Part shown: positions 1-11,014 of the stretch, piece by piece | How the letters are laid out: every line of letters begins with the position of its first letter | How positions within the stretch are numbered: position 1 is the first letter of the stretch | Assembly: GCF_010015445.1 (NCBI RefSeq) | Contig: NC_053119.1 | Location: forward strand, 8,590,050-8,654,049 | DNA: 64,000 bases | From: Perca fluviatilis | Taxonomy: Eukaryota; Chordata; Actinopteri; Perciformes; Percidae | Direction: 5' to 3' | Translations under genes and position numbers: made by a program | The notes under the pieces: model-generated | The model's input: only the letters and a program-made list of their open reading frames with translations | What the model was told of the DNA's origin: nothing | The model's database searches: none

Positions 1-2640
1 ATGTCTAATCCGATATACCCCATGTTGTTACGGTCTAATCCGAGATGCCCCATGTTGTTTTGCTATTTAGATCGAAAACAGGAATAGACTGCAAACCTAA
101 CGTTACACCATTATGCAGTGAATTGGGGCAGGGCAGCGTGGTTAGCCGCTAACGTTTCCAGTCGACTGCATCATTCCATCATGGCTGAGACTTAACATAG
201 GGATTTAAGGCCAGTTTTGAAGTGATCCTGGTCCGAATCCCGTGTGAGTTAATGGGACACTCGTCATGTTGCATGACATATAAAATATGCATTACTACGT
301 TTATTTTCCTGTAAATACTAGCTAGTTCGAGTAGCTAGGCGACGACGCCATTTTCTACTTTAATCAGCTGAGCCGTCGGTAAGCTAGGCTATCTGCCGGT
401 TTGTAAGCTAACGTTAATATTCTATGGTTAGCTTGAACAAGACGCTGGTTAGACATTAGCTAGTATCTTAGCCTTCTAGCTAGCAGAAGCCATTTTGGAT
501 GAGCTTTGAGGTTCTGCAAGGGAAAAAAATCTTCCTTACCTTTACTAAAGCAACTTCAGTTTTATATTGTTGTGGGACTACCAAGGAAGAAAAAATACAG
601 TTGTTAAGGAAAAACGGGGTATACAAGGGATTTCAGAAGAGCTTAAAGCAGAAAGATGACTGCACAAACACACACATCAATCCGCTACTAGCTGGTAGAG
701 CGCTCAAGAGCTTGCTGCTGCCTTATGGGGATAGAAGAGCAACCTATTTGCATTGGTCACGTATTTTGTTGCCATGTCAATTCTGGCCAATCACAAGAAA
801 GATATGTTTTTAAGGCGTTTCAGTAACCCATTTCATCCAATGAGAGGCCTCTTTTATTTGATTGACATACAATTTAAAATCTGCAGGGCGAGAAAATATA
901 TTGGGTATTTCTTCAAATTAGGGAAGATAAAGCAATTCAATTACTACTAAGTACAATATCTTTTGTTTCTTCAAATTATTAAAATAATAGACACATTTTA
1001 AATAAAGAAGTGTGAACAATGGATAACAATAATGAATTGAGGATGTAAAGAAAAACACATTTGCTTATATTTATCATAGGAGATGAAGTTGTTTTAGGAA
1101 AAATGCATTGTAAGGGTCGCAAATAAAACCTATACAAAATAAGCATTATACACCATTTAATAACTACATTTGTCTTTAGCAGTTTTTTGCATCATATTAT
1201 CTGATTGTCTCATTATTTTACGATTTTCTTATTGTCATTCGTCACATACAATTGACAGGAAAAGTAGTGAAATTCAATTACTGCATGTTAACTCATCCTA
1301 GTACCCATCCAAGTATTAGAAGCAATGGACAGCTATACATACAGCATCCGGGGAGCAACTTGTACAGTACAGGATACAGTATAACAGACTTAAGCCATGG
1401 AGGACAAAAAGTTTCAATAATGGTTATACAGTCAGTCCTGTTTGTTCACAGTATATACTTTATTTGGTCATAGCACAGAGGCATTTCACTTCACGTCTGT
1501 ATGGAGAACACACTCTGACTCTTCTGACCCAGCTGTCAAATGTTGTTTTTCGCATAGTCCAAAGTTAATAAGTGACATTAAAAATCAGTCTATTGCTTAT
1601 CACTGTTGGTGTTTGGGTTCATGCTCGGGCAAGGCAACTGGAGTTGGTCATAGTAACTTTGGTGGCAAGTGCATATTTTATTTGTCTAGAGCAGGAACTA
1701 TTGGTATTCACAGTAAAATATATGAAGTGTCTTTAATTGGTAAAAGCTGTCAGTTAACCACAAGAAGACTGTGTGAGTAACATAATGTCTACCATATCTG
1801 CATGCATCCAGAAGACAATGTATGCATTTCCATCTGTTAAAGGGAAGCAGATTAGAGTATGCTGCAAAATCCCTCTTTTTTTTTGTCATGGACGTATTTA
1901 AATTTTTCCTTGTTCTCGGTCCCAATTTCCCCTTGTTTTTAGGAATCTTCAGGAAATGAGTGTCAGTGTGTCAACAACAGATTACTGCATCACAAAAATG
2001 TTAGTGAAAATTCTTGAAAGGTGGACATACGAAATAATGTCACCCCTGGTGAAGATTTTAATTCACATAAAGAAAAACATTGGCCTAAACGTATTTATGT
2101 TTAATTCCGAGAAATCAATAAATGGCATACGTGTACATCATGTGAATAAAGAGATTAAGTATGTTTCAGGGTTCAGGCTGCCACATTGAGGCAATTTATT
2201 TTCTTTTTGTTTATTTTTTTTTTTACATCAAAGTACACACATTCAACTTCCTTATGAATGGGCTTATGACTTCTGATGGATGCAGCAGTCACCAGGCAGC
2301 TTGAACACATGACCTTTTGTTTAGGAGCTAGTTCCACCTCTGAGCCGACGTAACTGCTGAAGAAAAATCTCTCCAGTCTTGGACAACTGTCAGGTTTGGG
2401 GCTGCATCCATCTAGGCCAAGAGCAAGTGCAGCGCATCACTCATTCTGCCTAGGAGGGAATGGGTCATGACCTCCTCTTCTCCATGCAGCCAGCGAAATA
2501 ATTGGGGACCTCCATCACCCTTGGCACCCCAAAACTTCCCCTCGCACTTCCAGCTAATCAACCCTCCACCTCCTCATCTTTTCTGCTCCACTGTTGCCAA
2601 GAAAACATCCGCTCCCACAAAAGGAGAAGAAGCAAGAAAT
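1..2640. other. Unassigned noncoding start of window
   Basis: No gene or recognisable mobile element was found. A 30-bp unit is tandemly duplicated at about 3-62 (both units share TCTAATCCGA and CCCATGTTGTT). Around 310-490 the motifs AGCTAG and GCTAACGTTA recur, which is common in fish repeats and 5' flanks. A 104-codon frame at 499-813 has no motif I recognise and no convincing splice context, so it is not called as a gene. From 950 to 2250 the DNA is AT-rich and featureless by eye. Confidence 0.6.
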
Positions 2641-3610
2641 AAAATGTTTTTTGTGGAATCACCTGAACACAATATACTAAATTTCAAATCGGTGCATAAA
2701 CTGATGAAAACAATTGAAGAATATGGAAATGTCTCAGGATACAAATTAAATAACAACACATGTGAAGCCTTAACAATAGGAAAACAAGTTAGCCAAACTT
2801 AAATGGGATACAAATAAAATATCTGGGTATCAATATTAGTAAGAATCAAGATGAATTATATGAGAATAATTACCATGTCTTGGAAAGTAAAATAAGACAG
2901 GATCTGAACAGATGGAGAAAAATACCAGAGGGAATATTAAGCAGGGTAGAAACAATAAAAATGATGGTCCTCCCACAATTTTTAGTCCTATTCCAAGCAT
3001 TACCAATAGTACCAGGATGGCAAATTAATATATGGAATAAAATGATTTCTAACTTTGTTTGGAATAACAGAAAACAGAGAATCAAATTTAAAATCTTACA
3101 ACAACTGAAAGAAGAGGGTGGTTAGGTGTTCCAAATCTACAGAATTATTTTCATGCACCACAAATTAACACAATAATGAAGTGAATGAAAGGGAATACAG
3201 AAGCTAAATGGATCAATACAGAAATAGAAATGGCTATGATATCAACTGGGACATTACCACTTATAGGAAAAGCAGCATGGGAAAAAACTAGGACAGAGCC
3301 AATGTATCATAAATACTGTAACAAACTGGACATTTATATGCAAAATCCTAAATAGTGAATGTATACTCCCCAGAGAAATGGTGCATGACCCAGATTTTAT
3401 TCCAAACAGAACTGATCAAATCTTAGATTACCAGGCTAGTAAAGGGCTAGTAACGTGCTCTCAACTACTCACAAACTACTCAATAAATTCATATGAAATG
3501 ATAGCTTCCCAATATCATTTAGAACAAACACATTTTTTTTAAAGTAGTTACAGGTACAGAAGTTACCTTATGAAATATCTAGAAGAGTGTAAATCAAAAA
3601 ATGACTTCAA
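2641..3610 (+). pseudogene. L1-like LINE ORF2 remnant, reverse transcriptase C-terminal part
   Basis: Broken coding sequence of an L1-clade non-LTR retrotransposon. Successive frames read peptides typical of the end of the L1 reverse transcriptase and the region after it: IEEYGNVSGYKLNNN near 2715, then IKYLGINIS, then IRQDLNRW, then MMVLPQFLVLFQALPI, then ISNFVWNN and EEGG near 3115, then GVPNLQNYF. Several frameshifts and stops separate them, so it is dead. The endonuclease and the catalytic YADD block are missing upstream, giving the 5' truncation usual for LINEs. It is interrupted at about 3610 by another repeat and resumes at about 4575. Confidence 0.85.
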
Positions 3611-3619
3611 TTTCAATTT

Positions 3620-4570
3620 TTTTTCTATTTAATTTTATTTATAGTATCAAATCATAACACAGGTTATCTCGAGACACTTTACAGATAGAGTAGGTCTAGA
3701 CCACACTCTATAATTTACAAAGCCCCAACAATTACAATAAGTCCCTCAAGAGCAAGCTGTGCGACAGTGGCGAGGAAAAACTCCCTCTTGGGAAGAAACC
3801 TGGGACAGACCCAGGCTCTTGGTAGGCGGTGTCTGACGGGCCGGTTGGGGATGTGATGAACAGTGGCGGTAATAGTCACATTAATAATGGAACAGTGACT
3901 TCAAATGGTAGTCGTAGTAGTTCATGTCATATCAGGGCGCTGCAGGGCATTACAGGATGTAGCATGGCCCAGCAGAGCATGGATGGACGTAGCGGGAAGC
4001 TGCAGGGTTCAGCAGGAAGCAGCAGGGTTCAGCAGGAAGCAGCAGGGTTCAGCAGGACGCAGCATGACATTGCAGAGCACCGCTGAGCCAAGCAGGGAGT
4101 GCAGCAGGCCCATGGCGACAGCTGCAACCAGGATCTTGGTGCCAACGTTCTCCAAGGAAATACGCTGGGGGAAAAAAACATAAGGACTCCGGGGAGTAAA
4201 CTCCCCAGAAGCTAGGATTAATAACAAGCATTTCTGGGACGGGATAAACACAAATAGTAATAGTAATAGAAATAGTAATAGTGAAATAGTAACTTAATAC
4301 AATACTTAATACAATACTTGATTGAAAATAAAAGAAAAGTGAAAGAAAAGCTGTCAAATATCTACAAAATATTACAAAAACTCTCTATTGTCAAGTTCCT
4401 CCCTACACCTCTGACTTGATACAGCTTCATACTCCCACCCGTAGTCTGAGGTCATTAGGTCAGAGGCTATTTTAATGTTCTTGTATTTTAATTTGTTGTA
4501 TTGTATTACATTTAGTTGTGAAGCACTTTGTGATTTTTATCTGTGAAAGGTGCTATACAAATAAACTTTG
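3620..4570 (+). repeat. Repeat family C, insertion splitting the LINE
   Basis: A roughly 950-bp interspersed repeat lies between two colinear halves of the L1-like ORF2. It starts near TTTATTTATAGTATCAAATC and contains CACTTTACAGATAGAGTAGG. It ends with GTGAAGCACTTTGTGATTTT and a TACAAATAAA tail that resembles LINE 3' ends in fish. A second partial copy is at 16722-16935 and a short one at 15497-15545, so it is a dispersed family. A 20-bp unit (core GCAGGGTTCAGCAGGA) is repeated three times at about 4002-4060, and ATAGTA runs occur at 4255-4310. I cannot assign its class and saw no clear target duplication. Confidence 0.75.
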
Positions 4571-4574
4571 CTTA

Positions 4575-5488
4575 CTTATTGTAGAAAATAATGTAAAAGA
4601 AAAATGGGAAAAAGAATTGGAAATGATCATATCAGCAGAAGAATGGAAAGAGTCACTAACTAGAAACTTTCAGGCATCACAATCAAAATACTGGAGGGAG
4701 TTTGCCTGGAAAGTGAGCATGAGATACTTCATTACGCCACATACAGTAAGTAAGGGAAATGTTAGCCCTTACATGGGACTAGTTGCTGGAGAGGATGTGG
4801 GGATAAAGTAGCAAACTACAGTATACACACACATTCTTCACATGTCCAATATTAATACCCTTTTGGGAAGAGGTCGAGAAAACCCTAACGTATATTTTTT
4901 ATTTAAAAAGGACCTCTGAAAATTGAAAATACTTTGGGTATTTACCTACAAGAAATGATACTTCCAGAAAACCTGCATCTTTTTAACATACTACGTGTGA
5001 CTGCCATGAGGCAGGTGACAAGGACATGGAAACAGTCAAATCAACTGAAATTAAATTCATGGCTGTCAACAATAGAGCAAACTTTAGACTTAAATTAACC
5101 TTACAATCAGAGATCACACATATAAATGGAATAAGATCTACCCCAAAGGAAAAAATCTGTAAAATAAATCTGTAAAATAAAATAAATAAGACTTGTAATA
5201 AGGTACTTCCCAATACCCACTCCGATACCCTACCCTATCCACCCCCCACCCCTTTTTTTCTTTTTTTTCTTTTTCTCTATTTTTTTCTTCTTTTTTTATT
5301 TATTTATGCTTTTATTTTCTTATTCTGTTTTTGTTTTGGCATTTTGCAGTTATTATTTATTAGTCATTAATTTCTTTGTACATGGACTCAGAAGTGTTAA
5401 TGAGACAATCATTAACACTTCTGAGTCCATGTACAAAGAAATTAAGGGGGTCAAAGAACATTGCAATAAAGTATTAAAAAAAAAACAG
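4575..5488 (+). pseudogene. L1-like LINE ORF2 C-terminus and 3' UTR
   Basis: Continuation of the interrupted LINE. An open stretch at about 4590-4811 reads KEKWEKELEMIISAEEW, then YWREFAWKVSMRYFITPH, the conserved C-terminal segment of L1 ORF2. Just downstream HIFFTCPILIPFWEEV (about 4834-4880) matches the Cys-containing tail of these proteins. A pyrimidine-rich 3' UTR follows (5220-5300), then AATAAA near 5465 and a short A-run at about 5476, as expected for a poly(A)-tailed L1 end. The 3' UTR carries the perfect hairpin annotated separately. Confidence 0.82.
5367..5445. repeat. Perfect 37-bp inverted repeat, 5-nt loop
   Basis: Arms 5367-5403 and 5409-5445 are exact reverse complements. The loop is GACAA (5404-5408). 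The stem includes TACATGGACTCAGAAGTG. It lies in the 3' UTR of the L1-like element, upstream of its AATAAA. A perfect match within an otherwise decayed LINE implies a recent origin, for instance a local template switch, rather than an ancestral structure. Confidence 0.95.
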
Positions 5489-6331
5489 AATTTTTAATCC
5501 TTGGAAATTTAATTATCATTTAGTGTAAAACCTTTGAAGATACTTTTCACGTGTAGCACTGTAGTGAGGTCTTTGGAAATTCCATTTAAATGCAAATTTG
5601 ATTAAACACAATCGCTGGATTTCATATGCGTACCAAAAGCTCATCAGCTACTTTCACTACAAATCAGTTGAATCAGCAGGTGGTGTTGTGCTAACATGTA
5701 AATTAAATATTACTTTAATTGAAAAGCACTAATCTATAGCTGTCTCTTAATGCCCACTATGTGTAAGAGTGTATGCAGGTTTTCGCCTCTGACTAACAGT
5801 AGGCCTACAGTAGCTGATTTCAGTTTCTCCCTCTCTTGTTCAAGGTGAAACAAGCTGGTGTAAATAAGCTGGTGGCGAAACATATTGCTTGAAAGAAACT
5901 CTGCAGTTATGTTCTGGAAGGGTGGAGAGATAAAAACACTAAAACAAATCTGCTGAGATGAAGGTAATGGCAAAACATGAGTGAAAGAAAGGTGACTTGT
6001 GACAGTGGACAAGTGGGGCGACCAAACACAGCAATAACAATATTTACAATAGACAGTGACAAGATACAAAGAATGAAGACGGGGGAAAGAAAAAAACCAA
6101 GTTAAATAAAACAAAACTGGCTCAATAGCGTGTTGTAGAATTGTTAAAAGAATGCAGATAGAATACCAGAACTGTAGTGGCATTCAACTGTAACATAATG
6201 TTTGTAAAATCAACAACTCATACATGCAGGTACAGTATGCACACGGCTTCCCAACCTGCCTAGGCCTTTTCCCTTGGAACAGGTAGACCATACAAGAAAA
6301 ACCAGAATGAGGGCGGGGAAACAACCCACAG
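5489..6331. other. Noncoding stretch, nothing recognised
   Basis: AT-rich DNA with no repeat signature or coding motif that I recognise. The 149-codon reverse frame at 5734-6183 has an unstructured composition and no splice context, and is treated as chance. Confidence 0.5.
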
Positions 6332-6450
<119 letters not shown>

Positions 6451-6462
6451 ACAGGTTTGTGG

Positions 6463-7236
6463 CACTATCTTTGTGGGGACCCGTCATTGACATAATGCAT
6501 TCCCTAGCCCCCTTAGCCTAACCTTAACCATCACAACTAAATGCCTAACCTTAAAGGTCCCATGGGATGAAAATGTCACTTTATGAGTTTTTTTTAACAT
6601 TAATATGCATTCCCCCAGCCTGCCTATGGTCCCCAATTGGCTTGAAATGGTGATAGGTGTAAACTGAGCCCTGGGTATCCTGCTCTGCCTTTGAGAAAAT
6701 GAAAGCTCAGATGAGCCGTTCTGGAATCTTGCTTGTTATGAGGTCATAACAAGCAAGGTTACCTCCCCTTTCTCTGCTTTGCCCGCCCAGAGAATTTGGC
6801 CCACCCATGAGAGAGAGACAACATGGCTTTCAAATGAGCAAAGTGGCAGTTGGTCAAGGCCACACCCTCCACCTTGCCCCCCCTCTCTCCTCCTCAATAG
6901 CTACAGGCACAGAAATGGCACATACTAAGGAAAGCTTATTGTGGGACTGGCTCTAGTGGCTGTAATTCTGCACCAAGGCTGAATTTCGGGAAAGAGACTT
7001 CAGATACAGTATTAGGGGACCACTGAGGCCTATATAAAAGGATCCAAAGAGCACCATGTCATGGGACCTTTAACCCTTACCCTCACCCTAACGATAACCT
7101 AATTCTACCCCTAATCCTAAAACCAAGTCTTAACCCTCAAACAGCCCTTTAAAGTTGTGGGGTCCAGCATTTTGGCCCCACAAAGCTGTCGGGATCCTAC
7201 AAGTATAATGGACTCCTGGTTTTTGGACCCCACGAA
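6463..7236. repeat. CCTAA-rich interspersed repeat, split by a MITE
   Basis: Left part 6463-6554 starts with TTTGTGGGGACCCGTCATTG and runs into CCTTAGCCTAACCTTAACC. Right part 7070-7236 continues with CCCTTACCCTCACCCTAACG and ends near TTTTTGGACCCCACGAAC. The outer ends are loosely inverted (GTGGGGACC against GGACCCCAC). Removing the MITE at 6555-7069 and one TTAA rejoins CCTAACCTTAACCCTTACCC. The CCTAA steps resemble degenerate telomere repeats but are irregular, so I read them as part of this repeat. Confidence 0.75.
6555..7069 (-). mobile_element. TTAA-flanked MITE, family B copy 1
   Basis: 515-bp nonautonomous DNA element. Termini are AGGTCCCATG and CATGGGACCT. Both flanks are TTAA (6551-6554 and 7070-7073), the target duplication of piggyBac and Kolobok transposons; a TA duplication inside TTAA cannot be excluded. 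The interior has CAGCCTGCCTATGG, TCTCTGCTTTGCCCGCCCAG and GGCTGTAATTCTGCACC. Copy 2 at 12232-12836 carries the same sequence in the opposite orientation. No coding potential is seen. Confidence 0.88.
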
Positions 7237-8044
7237 CATAGTTAAACAAGAAAACACACACACACAAGAAATACATATATATCTTCATTTCTATATATAC
7301 ATATGTAGATAAATGGATAAACTAGATCATAATTGGCTTAGAACTGTACTAGTACCGAATAGCAGGACAGGGATGTTGTGTGAGACCGAAATGAGAATTG
7401 TACGTAGTTCATTTAATTTTTCACTAGAGGGCAGGATGACCCCTCCTGTTGAGATGAAAGACATCAGAAGACTTCTGCTGCTCTGTTGCTCCGTCCTCCA
7501 TTAGGATGCACTCTCAGACCGGATCTCTCCTGAATCCTATTACATATCATAACCACTGACTTTAAACCCCCGCTGACAAAATAAAACACGTGTGTGCCGT
7601 ACCCTTGACAACAGTATCATGTTGTTCTCGCTAACCTCTTTTTATCTCTCTCTCTCCATTGTTGTTCCTCAGACTTCCTTCAGGAAAACTTTGATCTTGC
7701 AGGTCTGCAGTAACCCTTCTTATTGCCTTATGATGATAAAGATCTCTGACCCAATTAGCTGTGTTTATTAAATAACAGTCCACTGGCCCTCATAAAACCA
7801 CCAGCCAACCCCTCGCACCAGCCGCCACCCCCCTTCCTTTTATGTTTTCATAGTACAAAGTGATTACAGATTTAATTAGCTGAGGACCTTGCCTTTATAT
7901 CTATACTGATATGTGTGCAGCGTTTGGAGATAGAAGCCTCGGCTTTGTGATGGTAACTTGCAGGGGAAATGAAACAATGGTGGGGCTCAAGTTATCTGAG
8001 ACTACATCCATACTTTCAGGTTATAAAAATCACTATCCACACTG
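7237..8044. other. Mostly unassigned DNA with a pyrimidine tract
   Basis: No established gene. At 7650-7672 a polypyrimidine run ends in CCTCAG, followed by a short open segment discussed as a possible microexon. The rest shows no repeat signature that I recognise. Confidence 0.5.
7673..7702 (+). other. Candidate 30-bp microexon (weak)
   Basis: The tract TCTCTCTCTCCATTGTTGTT leads to CCTCAG at about 7672. The next 30 bases, ending GATCTTGCAG before GTCTGC, are open and can encode FLQENFDLA. The acceptor looks good and the donor is weak. There is no neighbouring exon, so this is a candidate only. Confidence 0.15.
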
Positions 8045-8289
8045 GAACACCCATCAATAGAAAAACTGCTAGATCTCTTCATCAGGTTTGAAGTCGAGAC
8101 AACCTAAACCGAGACCAAGTCATCACTGAGGCCAGAGTGTATCGAGACCAAGACCAGACCAGTGTGAGTCCGGCACGTGTGACACGATAAAATGTGGAAA
8201 ATGCTAACAATAGGCACTCCTCAAATGGATCTGAAAGAGACACATTCCCCCTAAAAAAACCCCACAGAAAACAAAAACTCCTTATGGTT

Positions 8290-9669
8290 TAGGGACCGTT
8301 CGGTATTTATGGAATAGACCACCGGAGGAAAATAGGGGAGGGTCATGTCTTTTTAGTCTTTGTTGAGGGGAGGGTCACACAAAGTTTTTTAGTCTAGTGT
8401 AATACTTTTGTATTCATGAAAACAGCAAAATTTCAAAGTGGCTTGTTTGGTGCATATTTTTCCATGTACAGTAGCTCGCAGTCTCGGCCCCTCATCGCTA
8501 GCAGATGGGTCTGACCCAACAAAAATCGCACCGTGGACTGCTAGCTGGAAGCACAAAAACCGTCATGAAGAAATCAAAAAACTTCCGAATTGACACCCTG
8601 CTTGCTGATGAGACCAACCGTGTGAGCTGAGACCTCTCCCCTGTTCTGAGCAACGACAGCCCAGCAGGCAGCCTGTTATCCTGCCGCGGGCCGCACAACT
8701 TCAAGGAGTAATCCACAAACCGGGTGTCCTAAATCTCCCACATCCAGGTCTCGCTTCAATTCCCGGCATGAATCATGCCCCTATGTACCCATTATCCGCG
8801 TTTGGTGCCCCCCCATTCTAGAGCCTTGCCCCCCCCAGCTGACCCCCTAACTTTGGTGATCCAAAAACTACTAGGAATATGGCTCTGAAAAGTATTAAAA
8901 GTATTTAAAAGTAGTTTTGTGTTTGTTTGGTTAAAGCCATTCACATATAGGGATTCCCACGTACCGTCTACCCATTGCACTCTGCCAAGACCTCTTGCCC
9001 CCCCTTTGCCACCCCATGTAAAATTTTCTAGATCCGCCACTGCCCTGGAGCACTGGATCCGCGCCGGTATCATGATGCCACGATTACCAGATTACAGCAG
9101 TAAGTATATGATGAAATAAAATGATTTCATAGGCCGAAAAATCCAGACTTTAAAACAGAGAATTAGAATTAGTATTCATACATATTGTTTATCCTGACCA
9201 GATTTAATTTTCCAAACACAGGCACACATCTGTCACTCAAGAACCGTTTTCTGTTATCAGTTTTTACAGTTTTTAATGAGCTCTGAAGAACCGCTGAGGT
9301 GTTGTAAACTCACTGAACACACTGACTGTCAAATGAAACTGCAGTTCATTTTTGACTTATAGTGAGTAAATCTACTGAAATGGCCACCATCTTGGTGGAG
9401 TGTGATGTGTAAGATGAGAAGTAGAGGTTAAGTCATGTATGTCATGATTGTAAAAAAAACAAACAGTGGATATCTGTACATCTTTGCCAAGCGCAAACCA
9501 GTACAGAAGGCATCAATAAATTGTTGGGGAGGGTCATGCCTCTTTTCCCAATCATTTTGGAGGGTCATAGAAAAATATATTGGTGGCGAAGGGAGGGTCA
9601 AGTCTATTTTGACTAAAGATCCCCAAACTCCTCCGGTAGCCCCTTAAATAAAAAACCAACAGCCCTTAG
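8290..9669. mobile_element. DNA element with imperfect inverted ends (GGGACCGTTCGG type)
   Basis: The left end reads AGGGACCGTTCGGTATTTAT and then ACCGGAGGA. The right end on the reverse strand reads AAGGGCTGTTGG and then ACCGGAGGAG, giving about 40 bp of imperfect inverted ends. GGAGGGTCA boxes occur near both ends (8338-8375 and 9530-9600). The class is unknown and no target duplication was recognised. It carries the hAT-like fragment at 8790-9047. Confidence 0.55.
8790..9047 (-). mobile_element. hAT-like terminal fragment (CAGTGGCGGATC end)
   Basis: On the reverse strand the segment starts CAGTGGCGGATCTAGAAAAT and runs through GGGGTGGC and G-rich tracts to GGGGGGCACC near 8800. This is a terminal type common among hAT-derived fish repeats. 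The opposite terminus was not found, so it may be a truncated copy. The reverse frames across it are not coding. Confidence 0.5.
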
Positions 9670-9892
9670 GTAGCCAATTTTATTGAGGACGATTTGGCCG
9701 ACATCCAATCGCAGTAATGATGTCACTGTAATCCTTTGAATCACTGTATCCCTGCAGTTGTGGACTTGACTGGTCTTGAAATAAAATCCAGAGTCCTCTT
9801 TATCTGAGACCGAGACAAGAAAAAAACGCGGTCAATTTCGAGACAAGACCGAGACCTTCAAAAAGTAACCTCAAGACGGATCTACAACACTG

Positions 9893-10188
9893 CTCCTTAT
9901 CCTCTCTGTCCCCTCCCCCCATCACCACCTATGCAGCATTTTAATATAGCTAAACTTATTGATTTAGCTCTTTGCTTTTATATAGTTTTCTGTTTCAGTT
10001 GTTAGACACGTGTCAGACACATTCTCACCTACTGTATATAGTCTGTTTGGTTTAGGCGAAGGGTTTAGCCTGGGTAGAGCATGCATGAGGCAGGGCATGG
10101 CGTGGATTACATCGCGGTCATGTAGCCGTTTTGTAATTTGGTCATAAACGAGTCTCTTGCAGGTCCTTGAATTTATCTGGCTATATAA
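9893..10188. other. Noncoding, nothing recognised
   Basis: Short interval between the nest and the SINE. No gene or repeat signature was seen. Confidence 0.5.
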
Positions 10189-10601
10189 TTTAATAATTTA
10201 TACTGTTTATTGATCCCCAGTGGGGAAATTACAATTTACACTCTGTTTGTTAGATATCACTACACACAGGCCTGAAATACACACAGACATGCTCAGGACC
10301 TATTCATGCACAAATGGAGAGATATCAGAGTGAGTGGGCTGCCAGTGCCCTGAGCAGTTGGTGTGGGGGGGGTACAGTACAGTGCCCCGGAAGTGACCTG
10401 GCATCTCTCCAGCTGATGGGGCTGCCAGTGCCCTGAGCGGTTGGTGTGGGGGGGGGGGTAGTACAGTACAGTGCCCAGGAAGTGAACTGGCATCTCTCCA
10501 GCTACCAATCCATACTCTGTACTTTGATCCGTACTGGGACTTGAACCCGCGACCCTCCAGGTCCCAACCCAAGTCCCTACGGACTGAGCTACTGCCACCC
10601 C
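10189..10601 (-). mobile_element. tRNA-derived SINE, copy 1
   Basis: On the reverse strand the 5' end reads GGGGTGGCAGTAGCTCAGTC (A-box region). A B-box GGTTCAAGTCC lies at 10537-10547, the Pol III promoter spacing of a tRNA head. The body is shared with the copy at 30717-31039. The tail reaches GGGGATCAATAAACAG near 10205. About 84 bp of the body is tandemly duplicated (about 10337-10420 and 10420-10503, both containing GGGCTGCCAGTGCCCTGAGC). The reverse open frames across it are not genes. Confidence 0.88.
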
Positions 10602-11014
10602 TACATAGCATCACTTCGCCAGTTAGACATTTCTGTTGCCGTCTTCGTTTAAATGGCCCTTCTTCTTCACCCTGATATGTTTGTTTCCTTTCTGTTTTAA
10701 GCCAGCCACATGATAAAATGTCATTAATACGCCCACTCACTCGCTGTGAATTCTCGGGACAATGAGCTGCTCTAGTCGCACATGGGCTAAAATCGGACAT
10801 TACACAAACTTTGTACTAGGGAGCTGGAAGGGTAAAGTCCGTTCATCGTCCGGTCCAACCTGTCAGCTAAATGCGAACGTCTGCACAGGTCCTATGCAGA
10901 TATCATGGACATGGGAAGTATTTTTTGAGCTTTAACATGGATGGAAAACCAAAAGGAGGGCGAAAAAGATGATGAGCTTTAGCACTGTTTTGAGGTCACG
11001 TAGGTGCTCTACAC

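Larger units (their letters stand above)
8045..9892 (-). mobile_element. Outer hAT-like element of a three-level nest
   Basis: Flanking pieces 8084-8170 and 9765-9892 both contain runs of GAGACCAAGACC / GAGACCGAGACA, typical of one abundant fish repeat. The right end reads CTACAACACTG at 9892; on the reverse strand this is CAGTGTTGTAG, a hAT-style terminus. The left end is not clear (about 8045-8090). The middle is occupied by the element at 8290-9669. No coding motif is seen. Confidence 0.55.

Noticed and set aside
499..813. 104-codon forward frame as a first coding exon
   Set aside because: No GT donor at a sensible place and no recognisable peptide.
3829..4183. Gln/Ser/Gly-repeat frames
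   Set aside because: They lie in family C repeat DNA and reflect its 20-bp tandem unit.
5734..6183. 149-codon reverse frame as a gene
   Set aside because: Low-information composition and no conserved motif; the start is not in a credible context.
10537..10601. tRNA gene
   Set aside because: A- and B-box are present, but the head continues into a SINE body that recurs at 30717-31039, and acceptor-stem pairing is not maintained.
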